A DNA stretch of 64,000 nucleotides from Nonomuraea candida (GCF_000725485.1 NZ_JOAG01000030.1:62001-126000), one strand, 5' to 3'; positions 1 through 8,136 are shown, counted from the stretch's first letter. Program-made: numbers and translations. The notes: generated from the letters alone by a model not told the origin.

Positions 1-366
1 TGCCCCGTCGTCCTGGACTTCGACGGTGTCCAGGTGGAGATCTGCCACTGGAAGTTCGACGAGCTGTCGATCGGCTGGAACAGCATCGACACGACGGCCG
101 CGCTCAGTGGCTGGGAGGGGGCCGAGCTCGCTCCGGCCTGGTCCGGCGCCGACGAACGGCTGGAGCCGTTCGTCGGCCAGGAACTGCGCGAAGTCGCCCT
201 CCTCGAGTGGCGTTCGCCGAGTCATGACCTGGCGAACGGCACCATCGCGGTGGAGTTCGTCTTCGACGCAGGCCGTTTCCACATCGCCAACGGTCTTGAT
301 GAGAACAGCATCGATCTCGGCGACGCTCATCCGCACTTCGTGCGGCACCCACTGGGCGCGGCGTGA
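1..366 (+). CDS. Hypothetical protein, cut by the window edge
   Basis: The frame is open from the first base, so the true start lies outside the window; an internal GTG at 34 is the first possible start seen here. About 121 residues are visible, ending in a TGA at 364-366. The sequence is acidic and rich in Trp, with a pattern of short beta-strand-like stretches (VLDFDG, VEICHWKFD, IAVEFVFD, FHIANGLDE). This resembles small uncharacterised actinobacterial proteins that I cannot name. It ends 21 bp before the stop of the convergent response-regulator gene. I see no signal peptide or membrane segment in the visible part. No function can be given. Confidence 0.6.
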   Translation, partial: CPVVLDFDGVQVEICHWKFDELSIGWNSIDTTAALSGWEGAELAPAWSGADERLEPFVGQELREVALLEWRSPSHDLANGTIAVEFVFDAGRFHIANGLDENSIDLGDAHPHFVRHPLGAA

Positions 367-387
367 CCAGACGGGCGCATCGGGCGG

Positions 388-2241
388 CTAACGCGGCGTG
401 ACCAGGCGGGCCTCGTAGGCGGCGATGACGAGCTGGGCGCGGTCGCGGGCGTTGAGCTTGGCCAGCAGACGCCCGATATGCGTCTTGACCGTCCCGGGAC
501 TCACCTGGAGCTGGGCGCTGAGCTCGGCGTTGGACAGCCCGTGGGCGATGAGGGTGAGCACCTCGCGCTCCCGGTCGGTCAACGTGTCGAGCCCGTGAAA
601 GGGCTGCTGGACCGGCCGGCGTACGAACTCCGCGATCAGCCGGGTGGTGACGGTCGGCGCGAGCAGCGTCTCACCCGACGCCACCACCCGGATCCCCTTC
701 AGGAGGTCGTCCGGAGGCGCGTCCTTGAGCAGGAACCCGCTGGCACCGGCGCGCAGCGCCGAATAGACGTATTCGTCGAGGTCGAACGTGGTCAGGATGA
801 GCACCCGGGTGTCCCCGGCGATCTGCCCGGTCGCGGTGATGCCGTCCATCTCGGGCATTCTGACGTCCATGAGCACCACGTCGGGTGACTCCGTACGCGC
901 GAGCGCCACCGCCTCCCGCCCGTTGCCCGCCTCTCCGACCACGGTGAGATCGTCCTCCGAGTCGATCAGCAGCCGGAAGCTGCCGCGCAGGAGCGCCTGA
1001 TCGTCGGCGATGAGCACCCGGATCACGAGTCTCCCCCTGTCGTGCCCTCTCCGGCCGGGCCCGGCATGGCCTGCTGGTGTCCAGTCCGGGCTCGCCGGAC
1101 CCACGTTCTCGGGCTCACGCTCATGATCCTCGTCATCACGTCCATCATGACCGATCCGCGCCTGCCACTGGCACCACGCCGATGCCTGCTCGGCATGCCT
1201 GCCGTGCCTGCCGTGCCTCCCGTGCCCGCCCGGCCGCCCCGGCAGCACCCGCTGTCCGGGCCCGTCGTCGACCACGGAGATCCGCACCCTCCCGTCGGCG
1301 ACCGACACCTCGGCCCGGCAGCGGGCGGGAGCGGCGTGCTTGACGACGTTGGTGATCGCCTCCTGGACGATGCGGTATACGGCCGGCTCCATGCCGCCGG
1401 GCACGGTTCCGTCCACCGACAGCTCGACCCGCACGCCGGCCTCGGCCGCCTGGCGCGCCAGGGACGGCAGGTCGGCCAGGCCGGGGAGCGGCGCGCCGGC
1501 GGGCGGGCTGCCGGGTTGGCGCAGCACGCCGAGAAGATGGCGCATCTCCGCGAGCGAGCCGCGCCCGATCTCCTCGATGGTCCGCAACGCCTTGCGCCCC
1601 TCCTCCGGATGCTTGTCGAAGACCTTGGCCGCCACCCCCGCCTTGACGGTGATCACGCTCAACGAATGGGCGACGACGTCGTGCAGCTCGCGCGCGATCC
1701 GCAGGCGCTCGTCGGCCGCCGCCCGCTCGGCCTGCCTCCTGGCCTCGCGGGCGGCGAACTCGCGGCGGGTGCGCGCCGCCGTGCCGAGACTCCAGCTCGC
1801 GACGAGGACCAGCCAGGCCGCACCGAGGATGACGACGGGGTCGGGCCAGCCGTTCGCAGATCGTGGCGAGCCCAGGATCGAGACCAGGAGCGCGCCTCCG
1901 TTGACGAGCAGGCCCGACACCAGGGCGATCGCCGACCGCCGCACCGGCAGGCCGGTCGCCACCGGGTAGATGGCCAGGGCCGCCACCACCGTCGGCATCA
2001 GCCGGTTGCCCTGCAGCGCCAGCACGGCGACGCCGATCAGGAGCGCACCGTAGTAGGCGGGCTCCGGCCGGATCCGCCGGACCGCCACGGGCACCGCGAG
2101 CAGCCAGCAGAGCACGGTGGTCACGGCATCGGTGGTCAGCTCCGGCGGACTCGCCGTGGACGCCGCCGCGAGCAGCGCCGCGACCACGGTGTCGGCCAGG
2201 ATGAGCAGCCAGGGTGGAGGCCGCCGGGCGAGCAGGTTCAC
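388..2241 (-). CDS. NarL/DesK-type histidine kinase joined in frame to its response regulator
   Basis: One 617-codon frame carries both halves of a two-component system. Residues 1-155 hold several membrane segments. An H-box (ARELHDVVAHS, His187) marks a HisKA_3 dimerisation domain. The ATPase domain has an N-box (EAITNVVKHA, about 294-303) and a G1 box (DDGPG, 325-329). After that, where the G2 box should be, there is a Gly-Arg-His repeat and then unrecognisable sequence up to residue 405. Residues 406-617 form a complete response regulator: receiver with VVLMDVRMPEMDG and a LuxR-type HTH (LTDREREVLTLIAHGLSN). The regulator has its own ribosome site and GTG, so two proteins may be made. The kinase starts at GTG 2241. 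The missing G2 box suggests a damaged kinase or a rearranged junction. It is divergent from the hydrolase-ABC genes, its likely targets. Confidence 0.75.
   Translation of the reverse strand: MNLLARRPPPWLLILADTVVAALLAAASTASPPELTTDAVTTVLCWLLAVPVAVRRIRPEPAYYGALLIGVAVLALQGNRLMPTVVAALAIYPVATGLPVRRSAIALVSGLLVNGGALLVSILGSPRSANGWPDPVVILGAAWLVLVASWSLGTAARTRREFAAREARRQAERAAADERLRIARELHDVVAHSLSVITVKAGVAAKVFDKHPEEGRKALRTIEEIGRGSLAEMRHLLGVLRQPGSPPAGAPLPGLADLPSLARQAAEAGVRVELSVDGTVPGGMEPAVYRIVQEAITNVVKHAAPARCRAEVSVADGRVRISVVDDGPGQRVLPGRPGGHGRHGRHGRHAEQASAWCQWQARIGHDGRDDEDHEREPENVGPASPDWTPAGHAGPGRRGHDRGRLVIRVLIADDQALLRGSFRLLIDSEDDLTVVGEAGNGREAVALARTESPDVVLMDVRMPEMDGITATGQIAGDTRVLILTTFDLDEYVYSALRAGASGFLLKDAPPDDLLKGIRVVASGETLLAPTVTTRLIAEFVRRPVQQPFHGLDTLTDREREVLTLIAHGLSNAELSAQLQVSPGTVKTHIGRLLAKLNARDRAQLVIAAYEARLVTPR
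1024..1037 (-). promoter_or_regulatory. Internal ribosome site and GTG start of the response regulator
   Basis: On the minus strand a GGGGGAG lies at 1037-1031, four bases before a GTG at 1026-1024. The protein read from there begins VIRVLIADD, the normal N-terminus of a NarL-type regulator (212 residues, usual length). In another minus frame a TGA overlaps this start as GTGA (stop at 1025-1023), which is the usual kinase-regulator coupling. The regulator is therefore probably translated on its own from 388-1026, whatever the state of the kinase. Confidence 0.7.
1194..1230. repeat. 9-bp repeat at the damaged kinase G2-box region
   Basis: About three to four imperfect copies of a 9-bp unit (gccgtgcct and variants) encode Gly-Arg-His repeats on the minus strand. 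They lie exactly where a histidine kinase normally has its G2 box. The change of sequence after the repeat suggests a slippage or deletion event here. Confidence 0.6.
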
Positions 2242-2290
2242 AGCTCGACGTTATCGGGGAACGGCCGGGGGCGAATCGGAGCACGGGCCG

Positions 2291-2346
2291 TCGGACCAGG
2301 GTCGTACTCCGCCCGCGTACACCGGCATCGTATGCCCCTGGTCCGA
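2291..2346. promoter_or_regulatory. 11-bp inverted repeat in the divergent promoter region
   Basis: TCGGACCAGGG at 2291-2301 is matched by its exact reverse complement CCCTGGTCCGA at 2336-2346. A shorter hairpin (TCCGATC, loop cgaaa, GATCGGA) overlaps its right arm at 2342-2360. Both lie between the two-component genes and the hydrolase-ABC genes. They could be an operator for the adjacent LuxR-type regulator, which is inference, or part of the hydrolase leader. Confidence 0.45.
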
Positions 2347-2407
2347 TCCGAAAGATCGGATCTGGCTCCGACGCGCGGAAGCGCCGCCGTTCGGCATCGT
2401 TGCCGCC

Positions 2408-3874
2408 ATGAACCGACGCAGACTCATCGCCTTGTGCCTGGCGGCCTGTCTCGCCCTGCCGCTCGGCGGTATCGCGCTGGCCTCGGCGCAGGCCCACGGC
2501 CTCGTCTGGAAGGACTGCGGGGACGGCCTGCGATGTGCCGAGCTGGCCGTCCCGGTGGACTGGGCCGATCCCGGCGGGCCCAGGACCTCCGTGCACGTGG
2601 CCAAGCTGCCCGCGACGGGCGAGAGCGCCAAGCCGCTGGTCGTCAACTTCGGAGGGCCGGGCGCCAGCACCTCGTTGCTCCGGCGAGAAGGCGGGCCGGA
2701 CGCTCAGCCGGAACTGCCGGGCCTGCTCGACGAGTTGCGCAGGAGCTTCGACGTCATCGCCATCGATCCGCGCGGCCTGGCGGAGCCGGCGAGCGGCGAC
2801 AGGGTGAGCTGCGCGGAGCCCGACGCCTCCGTCTACGGGCTGCTCCTGGCCAGGACGAAACAGGACTGGGACACTCACGCCGCCAAGAACGCCGCCCATC
2901 AGGCGAGCTGCCGCACGGCGGCCAGATCGGCCTGGCGCGGGATGACGGCGTGGAACGTGGCACACGACATCGACGCCCTGCGAGCCGCGCTCGGCCAGGA
3001 CAAGCTGATCTACGCGGGCAACTCCTACGGCACCGTCTACGCCCAGGCCTACCTGGAGCTGTTCCCGCAGCGGGTCGGCCGGATGTACTTCGACGGCACC
3101 GCCGACCACACCCGGCAGGAGTTCGAGCCCTGGGTCCGCGACTACGCGCTCACGCAGGAGCGCCATCTCACTCGCTTCCGCGACTGGTGCGCCCGCCGCG
3201 CCGACTGCGCCCTGCGCGGCACGGACGCCGGCGAGGCGTGGGATGAGCTCGTGGCCAGGGTGCGCCGCGCGCCACTGCCGGCGTCGTCCGGACGGACGGT
3301 GCACGAGGGGCAGCTGTACGCCGGCGCGATCAAAGGCATGAATCCGGCGTTGTGGCCACAGTTCGCCACCGCCATCCGCAAGGCCCTCGACGGTGACGCC
3401 GGCGACTTCCTGGAAGAGCTGCTCCCGGACGAGGGCGGCACGTCGGTGAGCCAGGACTCCTTGTGCAACGACTTCATGCCGAAGCTGCCGACATACGAGG
3501 AGTTCCAGGGCATCGAGGCCCGGCTCCGCCAGATCGCGCCGAGGTTCGGCTGGCTCGAAGGACGTCTCGAGCTCGGGCGATGCTGGGGGCGCAGCGGGGG
3601 CGCGTCCTGGGCGCCGCGCCCGCTGCGGGTGACGGACGCCCCGCCGATCCTCTTCGCGATCGGGGAGCTCGACAACAACACCCATTACCGCGGGCAGGCG
3701 CACGTGGCCGAGCAGATCCCGTCCGCACGGGTCCTGTGGCACGGCGACGGCCACGCGCCGTGGGCGCGAAACACCTGCGTGCGGCGGCACGCCAACGCCT
3801 ACCTGACCACGGGGAAGCTGCCCGCCCCGGGCACCCGCTGCCCGGCCGAGATCATCCAGAAGGTGGGAAAATGA
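2408..3874 (+). CDS. Secreted alpha/beta hydrolase, S33 tripeptidyl-aminopeptidase-like
   Basis: A 488-residue protein with an N-terminal signal peptide (two Arg, then a hydrophobic core ending near ASAQA, residue about 27). The body is an alpha/beta-hydrolase of the SlpD/SlpE-TAP group: oxyanion region NFGGPGAS, nucleophile elbow GNSYGT (Ser near 202), acid in GELDNNTH and catalytic His in GDGHAPW near the C-terminus. The family removes short peptides from protein N-termini outside the cell, but many members have unknown substrates. Start ATG 2408 is chosen because it gives the signal peptide; there is no strong ribosome site. It overlaps the following ATPase gene by ATGA, so the hydrolase and transporter are probably one operon, divergent from the two-component genes. 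Confidence 0.85.
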   Translation: MNRRRLIALCLAACLALPLGGIALASAQAHGLVWKDCGDGLRCAELAVPVDWADPGGPRTSVHVAKLPATGESAKPLVVNFGGPGASTSLLRREGGPDAQPELPGLLDELRRSFDVIAIDPRGLAEPASGDRVSCAEPDASVYGLLLARTKQDWDTHAAKNAAHQASCRTAARSAWRGMTAWNVAHDIDALRAALGQDKLIYAGNSYGTVYAQAYLELFPQRVGRMYFDGTADHTRQEFEPWVRDYALTQERHLTRFRDWCARRADCALRGTDAGEAWDELVARVRRAPLPASSGRTVHEGQLYAGAIKGMNPALWPQFATAIRKALDGDAGDFLEELLPDEGGTSVSQDSLCNDFMPKLPTYEEFQGIEARLRQIAPRFGWLEGRLELGRCWGRSGGASWAPRPLRVTDAPPILFAIGELDNNTHYRGQAHVAEQIPSARVLWHGDGHAPWARNTCVRRHANAYLTTGKLPAPGTRCPAEIIQKVGK

Positions 3875-4971
3875 TCGAGGTCACCGAACTGACGAAGCGG
3901 TACGGCTCCACCCGCGCGGTGTCCGGGCTCACCTTCCGCGTCGAGCCCGGGCAGGTGACCGGCTTCCTCGGGCACAACGGCGCCGGCAAGTCCACCACCA
4001 TGCGCATGATCCTCGGTCTCCACAGGCCCACCTCGGGCACGGCGTTGATCAACGGCGTCCGCAAACAGGACCTGCGCGACCCCATGCGCGAGGTCGGCGC
4101 CCTGCTCGACGCGGCCGAGGTGCAGGGCGGGCGCACGGCGTTCGCCCATCTCCAGGCGCTGGCGTACGCGGGCGGGATCGGGCGCCGCAGGGTCGTGGAG
4201 GTGCTGGAGGAGGTCGGCCTGGCCGGGGCGGCCCGCAAGCGGATCGCCGGATTCTCCCAGGGGATGCGCCAGCGCCTCGGCATCGCGGCGGCGCTGCTCG
4301 GTGACCCGGGCGTGCTCATCCTCGACGAGCCGGTCAACGGCCTCGACCCCGACGGCATCCGCTGGCTCAGGACACTGCTCAGATCCCTGGCGGGCGAGGG
4401 GCGCACCGTCCTGCTGTCGAGCCACCTGATGACCGAGATGTCCCTCACCGCCGACCGGCTCATCATCATCGGCCGGGGCCGGCTGATCGAGGAGAGCACG
4501 ACGGCGGACCTGCTGGCCCGCTTCCAGAGCGGCGTCCTGGTCCGCTCCCCCCACGCGGCCCGCCTCTCCAGGGCGCTCGAAGCGGCCGGCGCGACCATCC
4601 GCTCCGCTCACGACGCCCAAGCCGTGGAGAAGCCGGCACCCGCCCGGCCCACGAACACAGCAGCGCCCACGCACCCCTCCCAGAGCTCCCGCCTGGGTGA
4701 GGAGCCGGCACACGCCCGGCCCGCGGGCACAAAAGCGGCCACGCACCCCTCCCAGGACTTCCGCCTGAGTGAGGAGCCGGTGCCCGGCCGCCTCGTGGCC
4801 GCCGGCATCGAGGCACGCGCCGCGCGGGACGCCGGCGGAGAAGAGCTGCTGGTGACCGGCCTGACCGCGGCCGCCATCGGCGACATCGCCCTGGCGCACG
4901 GCTGTGCCGTGCACGAACTGGTGCCGCGCCGGACCTCATTGGAAGAGGCCTTCATGGAGATCGCCAAATGA
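3871..4971 (+). CDS. ABC transporter ATP-binding protein with an expanded C-terminal linker
   Basis: A 366-residue ATPase of the DrrA/CcmA type. Walker A GHNGAGKST (about 33-41), signature FSQGMRQRLG, Walker B VLILDEPVNGLDP and switch His in LLSSH are all present, so it should hydrolyse ATP. The C-terminal region, which normally carries a small accessory domain, contains a 24-residue unit repeated twice plus a partial third copy (Pro/Ala/His rich, beginning EKPAPARP and EEPAHARP). This makes the protein about 60 residues longer than usual. The start overlaps the hydrolase stop and its end overlaps the permease start (both ATGA). It likely pairs with the downstream permease as an ABC-2-type transporter, possibly controlled by the divergent two-component system. 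Confidence 0.9.
   Translation: MIEVTELTKRYGSTRAVSGLTFRVEPGQVTGFLGHNGAGKSTTMRMILGLHRPTSGTALINGVRKQDLRDPMREVGALLDAAEVQGGRTAFAHLQALAYAGGIGRRRVVEVLEEVGLAGAARKRIAGFSQGMRQRLGIAAALLGDPGVLILDEPVNGLDPDGIRWLRTLLRSLAGEGRTVLLSSHLMTEMSLTADRLIIIGRGRLIEESTTADLLARFQSGVLVRSPHAARLSRALEAAGATIRSAHDAQAVEKPAPARPTNTAAPTHPSQSSRLGEEPAHARPAGTKAATHPSQDFRLSEEPVPGRLVAAGIEARAARDAGGEELLVTGLTAAAIGDIALAHGCAVHELVPRRTSLEEAFMEIAK
4627..4770 (+). repeat. 72-bp tandem duplication inside the ATPase gene
   Basis: Two copies of a 72-bp unit lie at 4627-4698 and 4699-4770, followed by the start of a third. The unit is 24 codons, so the frame is kept. The copies differ at several bases, so the duplication is not brand new. It encodes a flexible Pro/Ala/Thr/His-rich linker. 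Confidence 0.85.
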
Positions 4972-5720
4972 TCGACCTCGTCGCGTCGGAATGGCTCAAG
5001 CTACGCTCGCTCCGCGCCACCTACTACGTCCTGGCCGCCACGCTCTCGGCCGTTGTGCTCACCGGCTTCGCCGCCTACTCGATCTCACGCTACTTCGACA
5101 CCCACGGCCCCGGCGGTGATGCCGTCGGCACGGGTCTCGGCCTCAGCGCCGACCTTCCGCCCGTGCTGTTCGGCATGCTGGGCGTGTTCGCCATCTCCGG
5201 CGAATACACCACCGGCATGATCAGACTCACGCTGACCACGATCCGGAGCCGATGGACGCTCCTTCTGGCCAAGGCCGCCGTGGTGGCCGCCATGGCCGCT
5301 GTCGCAGGTCAAGCACTGGCGTTCGCCACCTACTTCACCGCGCAGGCCGTGGTGGCCGGGCGCCCGATCGGCGCCTCGTTCGCCGAGCATACGGCCCTGA
5401 CCGAGGTGCTGACCAGCGGCGCCGGCGCCGCCGTCGCCGGGGTGCTGGGGCTGGGCCTGGCCACGGTCCTGCGTTCGACGCCGGGAGCGCTCATCGCGCT
5501 GGTCGTGCTCCCACTGGCCCCGACCGTGCTCGAGCGCTTCCTCCCGGCTCCGTGGAACGACTGGGTCAGCTCCCTGACGATTCCGTCGCTGACCAGGCAA
5601 CTGGCCGCCGTGCCCGACGCCGGAGCCTTCGGCCCCGCGACGGCCGCCACCGTCCTGGTGGGTTACGTCGTGCTGTCCCTCCTGCCGGCAACTGTGGCGA
5701 TCAACCACCGCGACGCCTGA
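4968..5720 (+). CDS. ABC-2-type transporter permease
   Basis: A 250-residue integral membrane protein with about six hydrophobic segments. The N-terminus (SEWLKLRSLRATYYVLAA) and the stretch GEYTTGMIRLTLTTIRSRW are typical of ABC-2 family permeases that pair with a separate ATPase. The start is the ATG overlapping the ATPase stop. It is the last gene of the operon. Such pairs export drugs, lipids or peptides, or sense cell-envelope stress; nothing here identifies the substrate. The downstream 140 bp to the convergent MaoC gene hold no obvious strong terminator. Confidence 0.88.
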   Translation: MIDLVASEWLKLRSLRATYYVLAATLSAVVLTGFAAYSISRYFDTHGPGGDAVGTGLGLSADLPPVLFGMLGVFAISGEYTTGMIRLTLTTIRSRWTLLLAKAAVVAAMAAVAGQALAFATYFTAQAVVAGRPIGASFAEHTALTEVLTSGAGAAVAGVLGLGLATVLRSTPGALIALVVLPLAPTVLERFLPAPWNDWVSSLTIPSLTRQLAAVPDAGAFGPATAATVLVGYVVLSLLPATVAINHRDA

Positions 5721-5861
5721 CCTGGCCCATGCGGACGGCCACAGATGCGGGAAGGGACGGCCATCACGCGCCTGGCCGCCCGGTGCTTCGATGGGGCCGG
5801 GGCTTGCGCCCGAGGTGAGTGGCTTGTTCGTGTCCGTCAGGTGCTCTCGTGCAAGAGGATC

Positions 5862-6317
5862 TCAGGCATAGTGACGGTAGATCGCCTGGGCCACGCAGGC
5901 GGGCTTGGCGCCGCCGTCGGTCTCCACCGTGAAGGTCAGGTGCATCTGGACACCGCCGGCGACCTGCTCCACCGTGTCCACGACGCCGGCCAGGCGAATT
6001 CTGGCGCCGACGGGAACCGGGCTGGGGAAGCGGACCTTCTCCAGCCCGTAGTTGACGCTCATGGAGACGCCGCTGATCCGCAGGAGCCGGCCGAACAGGG
6101 GGATGATCAGCGACAGGGTCAGGTAGCCGTGGGCGATCGGGGACCCGAAGGGGCCGTCCTTGGCCCGTTCGGGGTCGGTGTGGATCCACTGGTGGTCGTC
6201 GGTGGCATCGGCGAAGGCGTTCACCCGATCCTGGCTGATCTCCAGCCATTCCGTACGGCCGAGGTCGGTGCCGGCCAGCGCCTTCAGTTCGTCGATTCCG
6301 TGGGCGGTGATGGGCAT
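5862..6317 (-). CDS. MaoC-like (R)-specific enoyl-CoA hydratase
   Basis: A 151-residue single hotdog-fold protein. It has the hydratase-2 active-site motif: FADATDDHQWIHTDPERA followed by GPFGSPIAHGYLTLSL, with the catalytic Asp and His in ATDDHQWIH. Family members add water to trans-2-enoyl-CoA. The start ATG 6317 follows a gap of 84 bp after the acyl-CoA ligase gene, and that gap contains a copy of the ligase 3' end. It is the last gene of a leftward run with amidase, SDR, amidohydrolase and ligase, which suggests a role in breaking down a CoA-activated acid by a beta-oxidation-like route. Confidence 0.88.
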   Translation of the reverse strand: MPITAHGIDELKALAGTDLGRTEWLEISQDRVNAFADATDDHQWIHTDPERAKDGPFGSPIAHGYLTLSLIIPLFGRLLRISGVSMSVNYGLEKVRFPSPVPVGARIRLAGVVDTVEQVAGGVQMHLTFTVETDGGAKPACVAQAIYRHYA

Positions 6318-6327
6318 GTGAGACGGT

Positions 6328-6393
6328 CCTCCGGTTCAGGCGGTGGGGGTGGTGTCCGTATGGGCGGCACGCAGGCCGAGCCTGGCGAACGGC
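6328..6393 (-). repeat. Copy of the ligase 3' end placed after its stop
   Basis: About 66 bp directly after the ligase gene repeat the last codons of that gene with its stop. The true end reads LDLHAAHADTTPTA and the copy reads LGLRAAHTDTTPTA, with stops 66 bp apart. The copy lies outside the reading frame used by MaoC and is probably untranslated. Confidence 0.75.
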
Positions 6394-6401
6394 CCTCCGG
6401 C

Positions 6402-8126
6402 TCAGGCAGTGGGAGTCGTGTCCGCGTGGGCGGCATGCAGATCGAGCTTGGCGATCTTCCCCGAAGGGGTTCGGGGGAGGCTCTCGGCCCAGACCACCGA
6501 CTTGGGGATCTTGTACTTGGCGAGCCGGCCTCGCAGAAAGCCGAGGAGGTCGCCGGCGTCGGCGGTGGCGCCGGGTCTGAGCACGACGACGGCCCGTCCG
6601 ACCTCGCCCCACGTCGCGTCGGGGACACCGATGACGGCGCACTCGGCGACGGCGGGGTGGCTCGCGAGCGCCTCCTCGACCTCGGCCGGATACACGTTCT
6701 CCCCGCCCGAGACGTACATGTCCTTGATCCGGCCGACGATGTAGGCGTATCCGTCCTCGTCGGTCCGGGCGACGTCCCCGGTGCGCAACCAGACGTCCCC
6801 GGTGCGCAGCCAAGCGTCCTCGGTACGCAACTCGATCTCCTCGGTGCGCGGCCCGACCTCCTCGGTACGCAACCCGACGTCCCCGGCGCGCGGCCCAACC
6901 TCCTCAGTGCGCAGCCCGACCTCCTCGGTACGCAACCCGACGTCCCCGGCGCGCGGCCCAACCTCCTCGGTGCGCAACCCGACGTCCCCGGCGTGCGGCC
7001 CGACCTCCTCAGTGCGCAGCCCCATGTCCCCGGTGCGCGGCCGCTCGTCCGGGGCGGCGGGCGGGAGGCCCCAGTAGCCCGTCATGACGTTCGGGCCCTG
7101 CACCAGCACCTCGCCGTTCTCCCCCGGCGCGGCGTCGCGGCCGTCGGGCAGCACCACGCGTACGTCGGTGAAGAAGTGCGGCACCCCGGCCGAGCCGGCC
7201 TTGGCCACGGCCTGGTCCGCCGGCAGGTAGAGCACGCCCGGGGAGGCCTCGGTCATGCCGTAGCCCTGGCTGAAGGCCAGGCCGCGGGCCAGGTACGTCT
7301 CGATGGTGCGCATCGGGACGGGCGCGCCGCCGCAGTTCAGCGTGCGCAGGCTCGACAGGTCGGCCGCGGTCCAGCGTGGGTGGGCGGAGATGGCGTCGAA
7401 CATCGTGGGCACGCCGAACAAGTGGGTCACCCGCTCGGCCTCGACCGCCTCCAGCACCCGGCCGGGGTCGAACGCGCCCTGCAGCACCACGCGGCCGCCC
7501 TTGAGCAGGGTGGGCAGGCAGGTCATGTTCAGTCCCGCGGTGTGGAACAGCGGCGCGACCACCAGCGTCACCTCATCGGCGGTCAGGTCGATGTCGACCA
7601 GGACGTTGACGCTGTTCCAGGTGAGGTTGGCGTGCGAGAGAACCGCCCCTTTGGGACGGCCGGTCGTGCCGGAGGTGTACATGATCATGCAGGCGTCGCC
7701 GGGAGCGACCCGCTCGTCGATCGGGCCGCTTCCCGCGCCGGCGAGGAGGCCCTCGTATTCGGCGAGGGAGATCCGGCAGGGCACGTCCAGATCCGTGGCG
7801 GCGGCGTGCACGAGGACCGCGGTGCCGGAGTCGGCCAGGACGTGGGCCTGTTCGGGGCCGGCGAGCCGGGTGTTGAGCGGCACGAACACCGCGCCCAGCA
7901 CCCCGGCGGCGAACAGGGTCTCCAGGAAGGCCGGATGGTTGGGCCCGAGGTAGGCCACCCGGTCGCCGCGTCCCACGCCCCGGTCCCGCAGGACGTGGGC
8001 CAGCCGCACCACCCGCTCGTGCATCTCCCGGTAGGTGACGTGCCGGCCGTCGTGGGTCACGGCGACGCGCCCGGGGGTCTTGCGTGCCCGCCGGGCCGGC
8101 CACGAGCCGATGCCTTGGTTGCGCAT
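6402..8126 (-). CDS. AMP-dependent acyl-CoA ligase with a heptapeptide-repeat hinge
   Basis: A 574-residue member of the ANL superfamily, which activates carboxylic acids as acyl-adenylates and passes them to CoA. The P-loop motif TSGTTGRPKG, the GYGMTEASPG motif, and the A8 hinge region TDEDGYAYIVGR lead into SGGENVYPAEVEEALA. The C-terminal catalytic lysine motif PRTPSGKIAK is present. Immediately before the A8 hinge, the usual LRTGDVA segment has been expanded to 13 heptapeptides (LRTEEVG, PRAGDVG and variants), adding about 80 residues. All catalytic motifs remain intact and in frame. Start ATG 8126 is 10 bp after the amidohydrolase stop, so it belongs to the TetR-linked catabolic operon. 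The acid substrate is unknown. Confidence 0.9.
   Translation of the reverse strand: MRNQGIGSWPARRARKTPGRVAVTHDGRHVTYREMHERVVRLAHVLRDRGVGRGDRVAYLGPNHPAFLETLFAAGVLGAVFVPLNTRLAGPEQAHVLADSGTAVLVHAAATDLDVPCRISLAEYEGLLAGAGSGPIDERVAPGDACMIMYTSGTTGRPKGAVLSHANLTWNSVNVLVDIDLTADEVTLVVAPLFHTAGLNMTCLPTLLKGGRVVLQGAFDPGRVLEAVEAERVTHLFGVPTMFDAISAHPRWTAADLSSLRTLNCGGAPVPMRTIETYLARGLAFSQGYGMTEASPGVLYLPADQAVAKAGSAGVPHFFTDVRVVLPDGRDAAPGENGEVLVQGPNVMTGYWGLPPAAPDERPRTGDMGLRTEEVGPHAGDVGLRTEEVGPRAGDVGLRTEEVGLRTEEVGPRAGDVGLRTEEVGPRTEEIELRTEDAWLRTGDVWLRTGDVARTDEDGYAYIVGRIKDMYVSGGENVYPAEVEEALASHPAVAECAVIGVPDATWGEVGRAVVVLRPGATADAGDLLGFLRGRLAKYKIPKSVVWAESLPRTPSGKIAKLDLHAAHADTTPTA
6768..7040 (-). repeat. 21-bp minisatellite, 13 units, inside the ligase gene
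   Basis: Thirteen adjacent 21-bp units, all in frame, encode seven-residue repeats. Units fall into three sequence types (LRTEEVG, PRAGDVG, LRTGDVx) arranged partly in alternating order, which suggests amplification of two-unit blocks. The last unit is the conserved LRTGDVA of the ANL hinge, so the array grew out of the catalytic hinge region itself. Confidence 0.95.
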
Positions 8127-8136
8127 GCCGCTCCTG

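Noticed and set aside
1042..3246. Long plus-strand frame across the two-component genes
   Set aside because: Composition of a wrong-frame product; the opposite strand carries recognisable kinase and regulator motifs.
6768..7040. Regular repeats resembling a CRISPR array
   Set aside because: Units are 21 bp and directly adjacent with no spacers, stay in frame and encode a protein repeat inside a ligase gene. No cas genes nearby.
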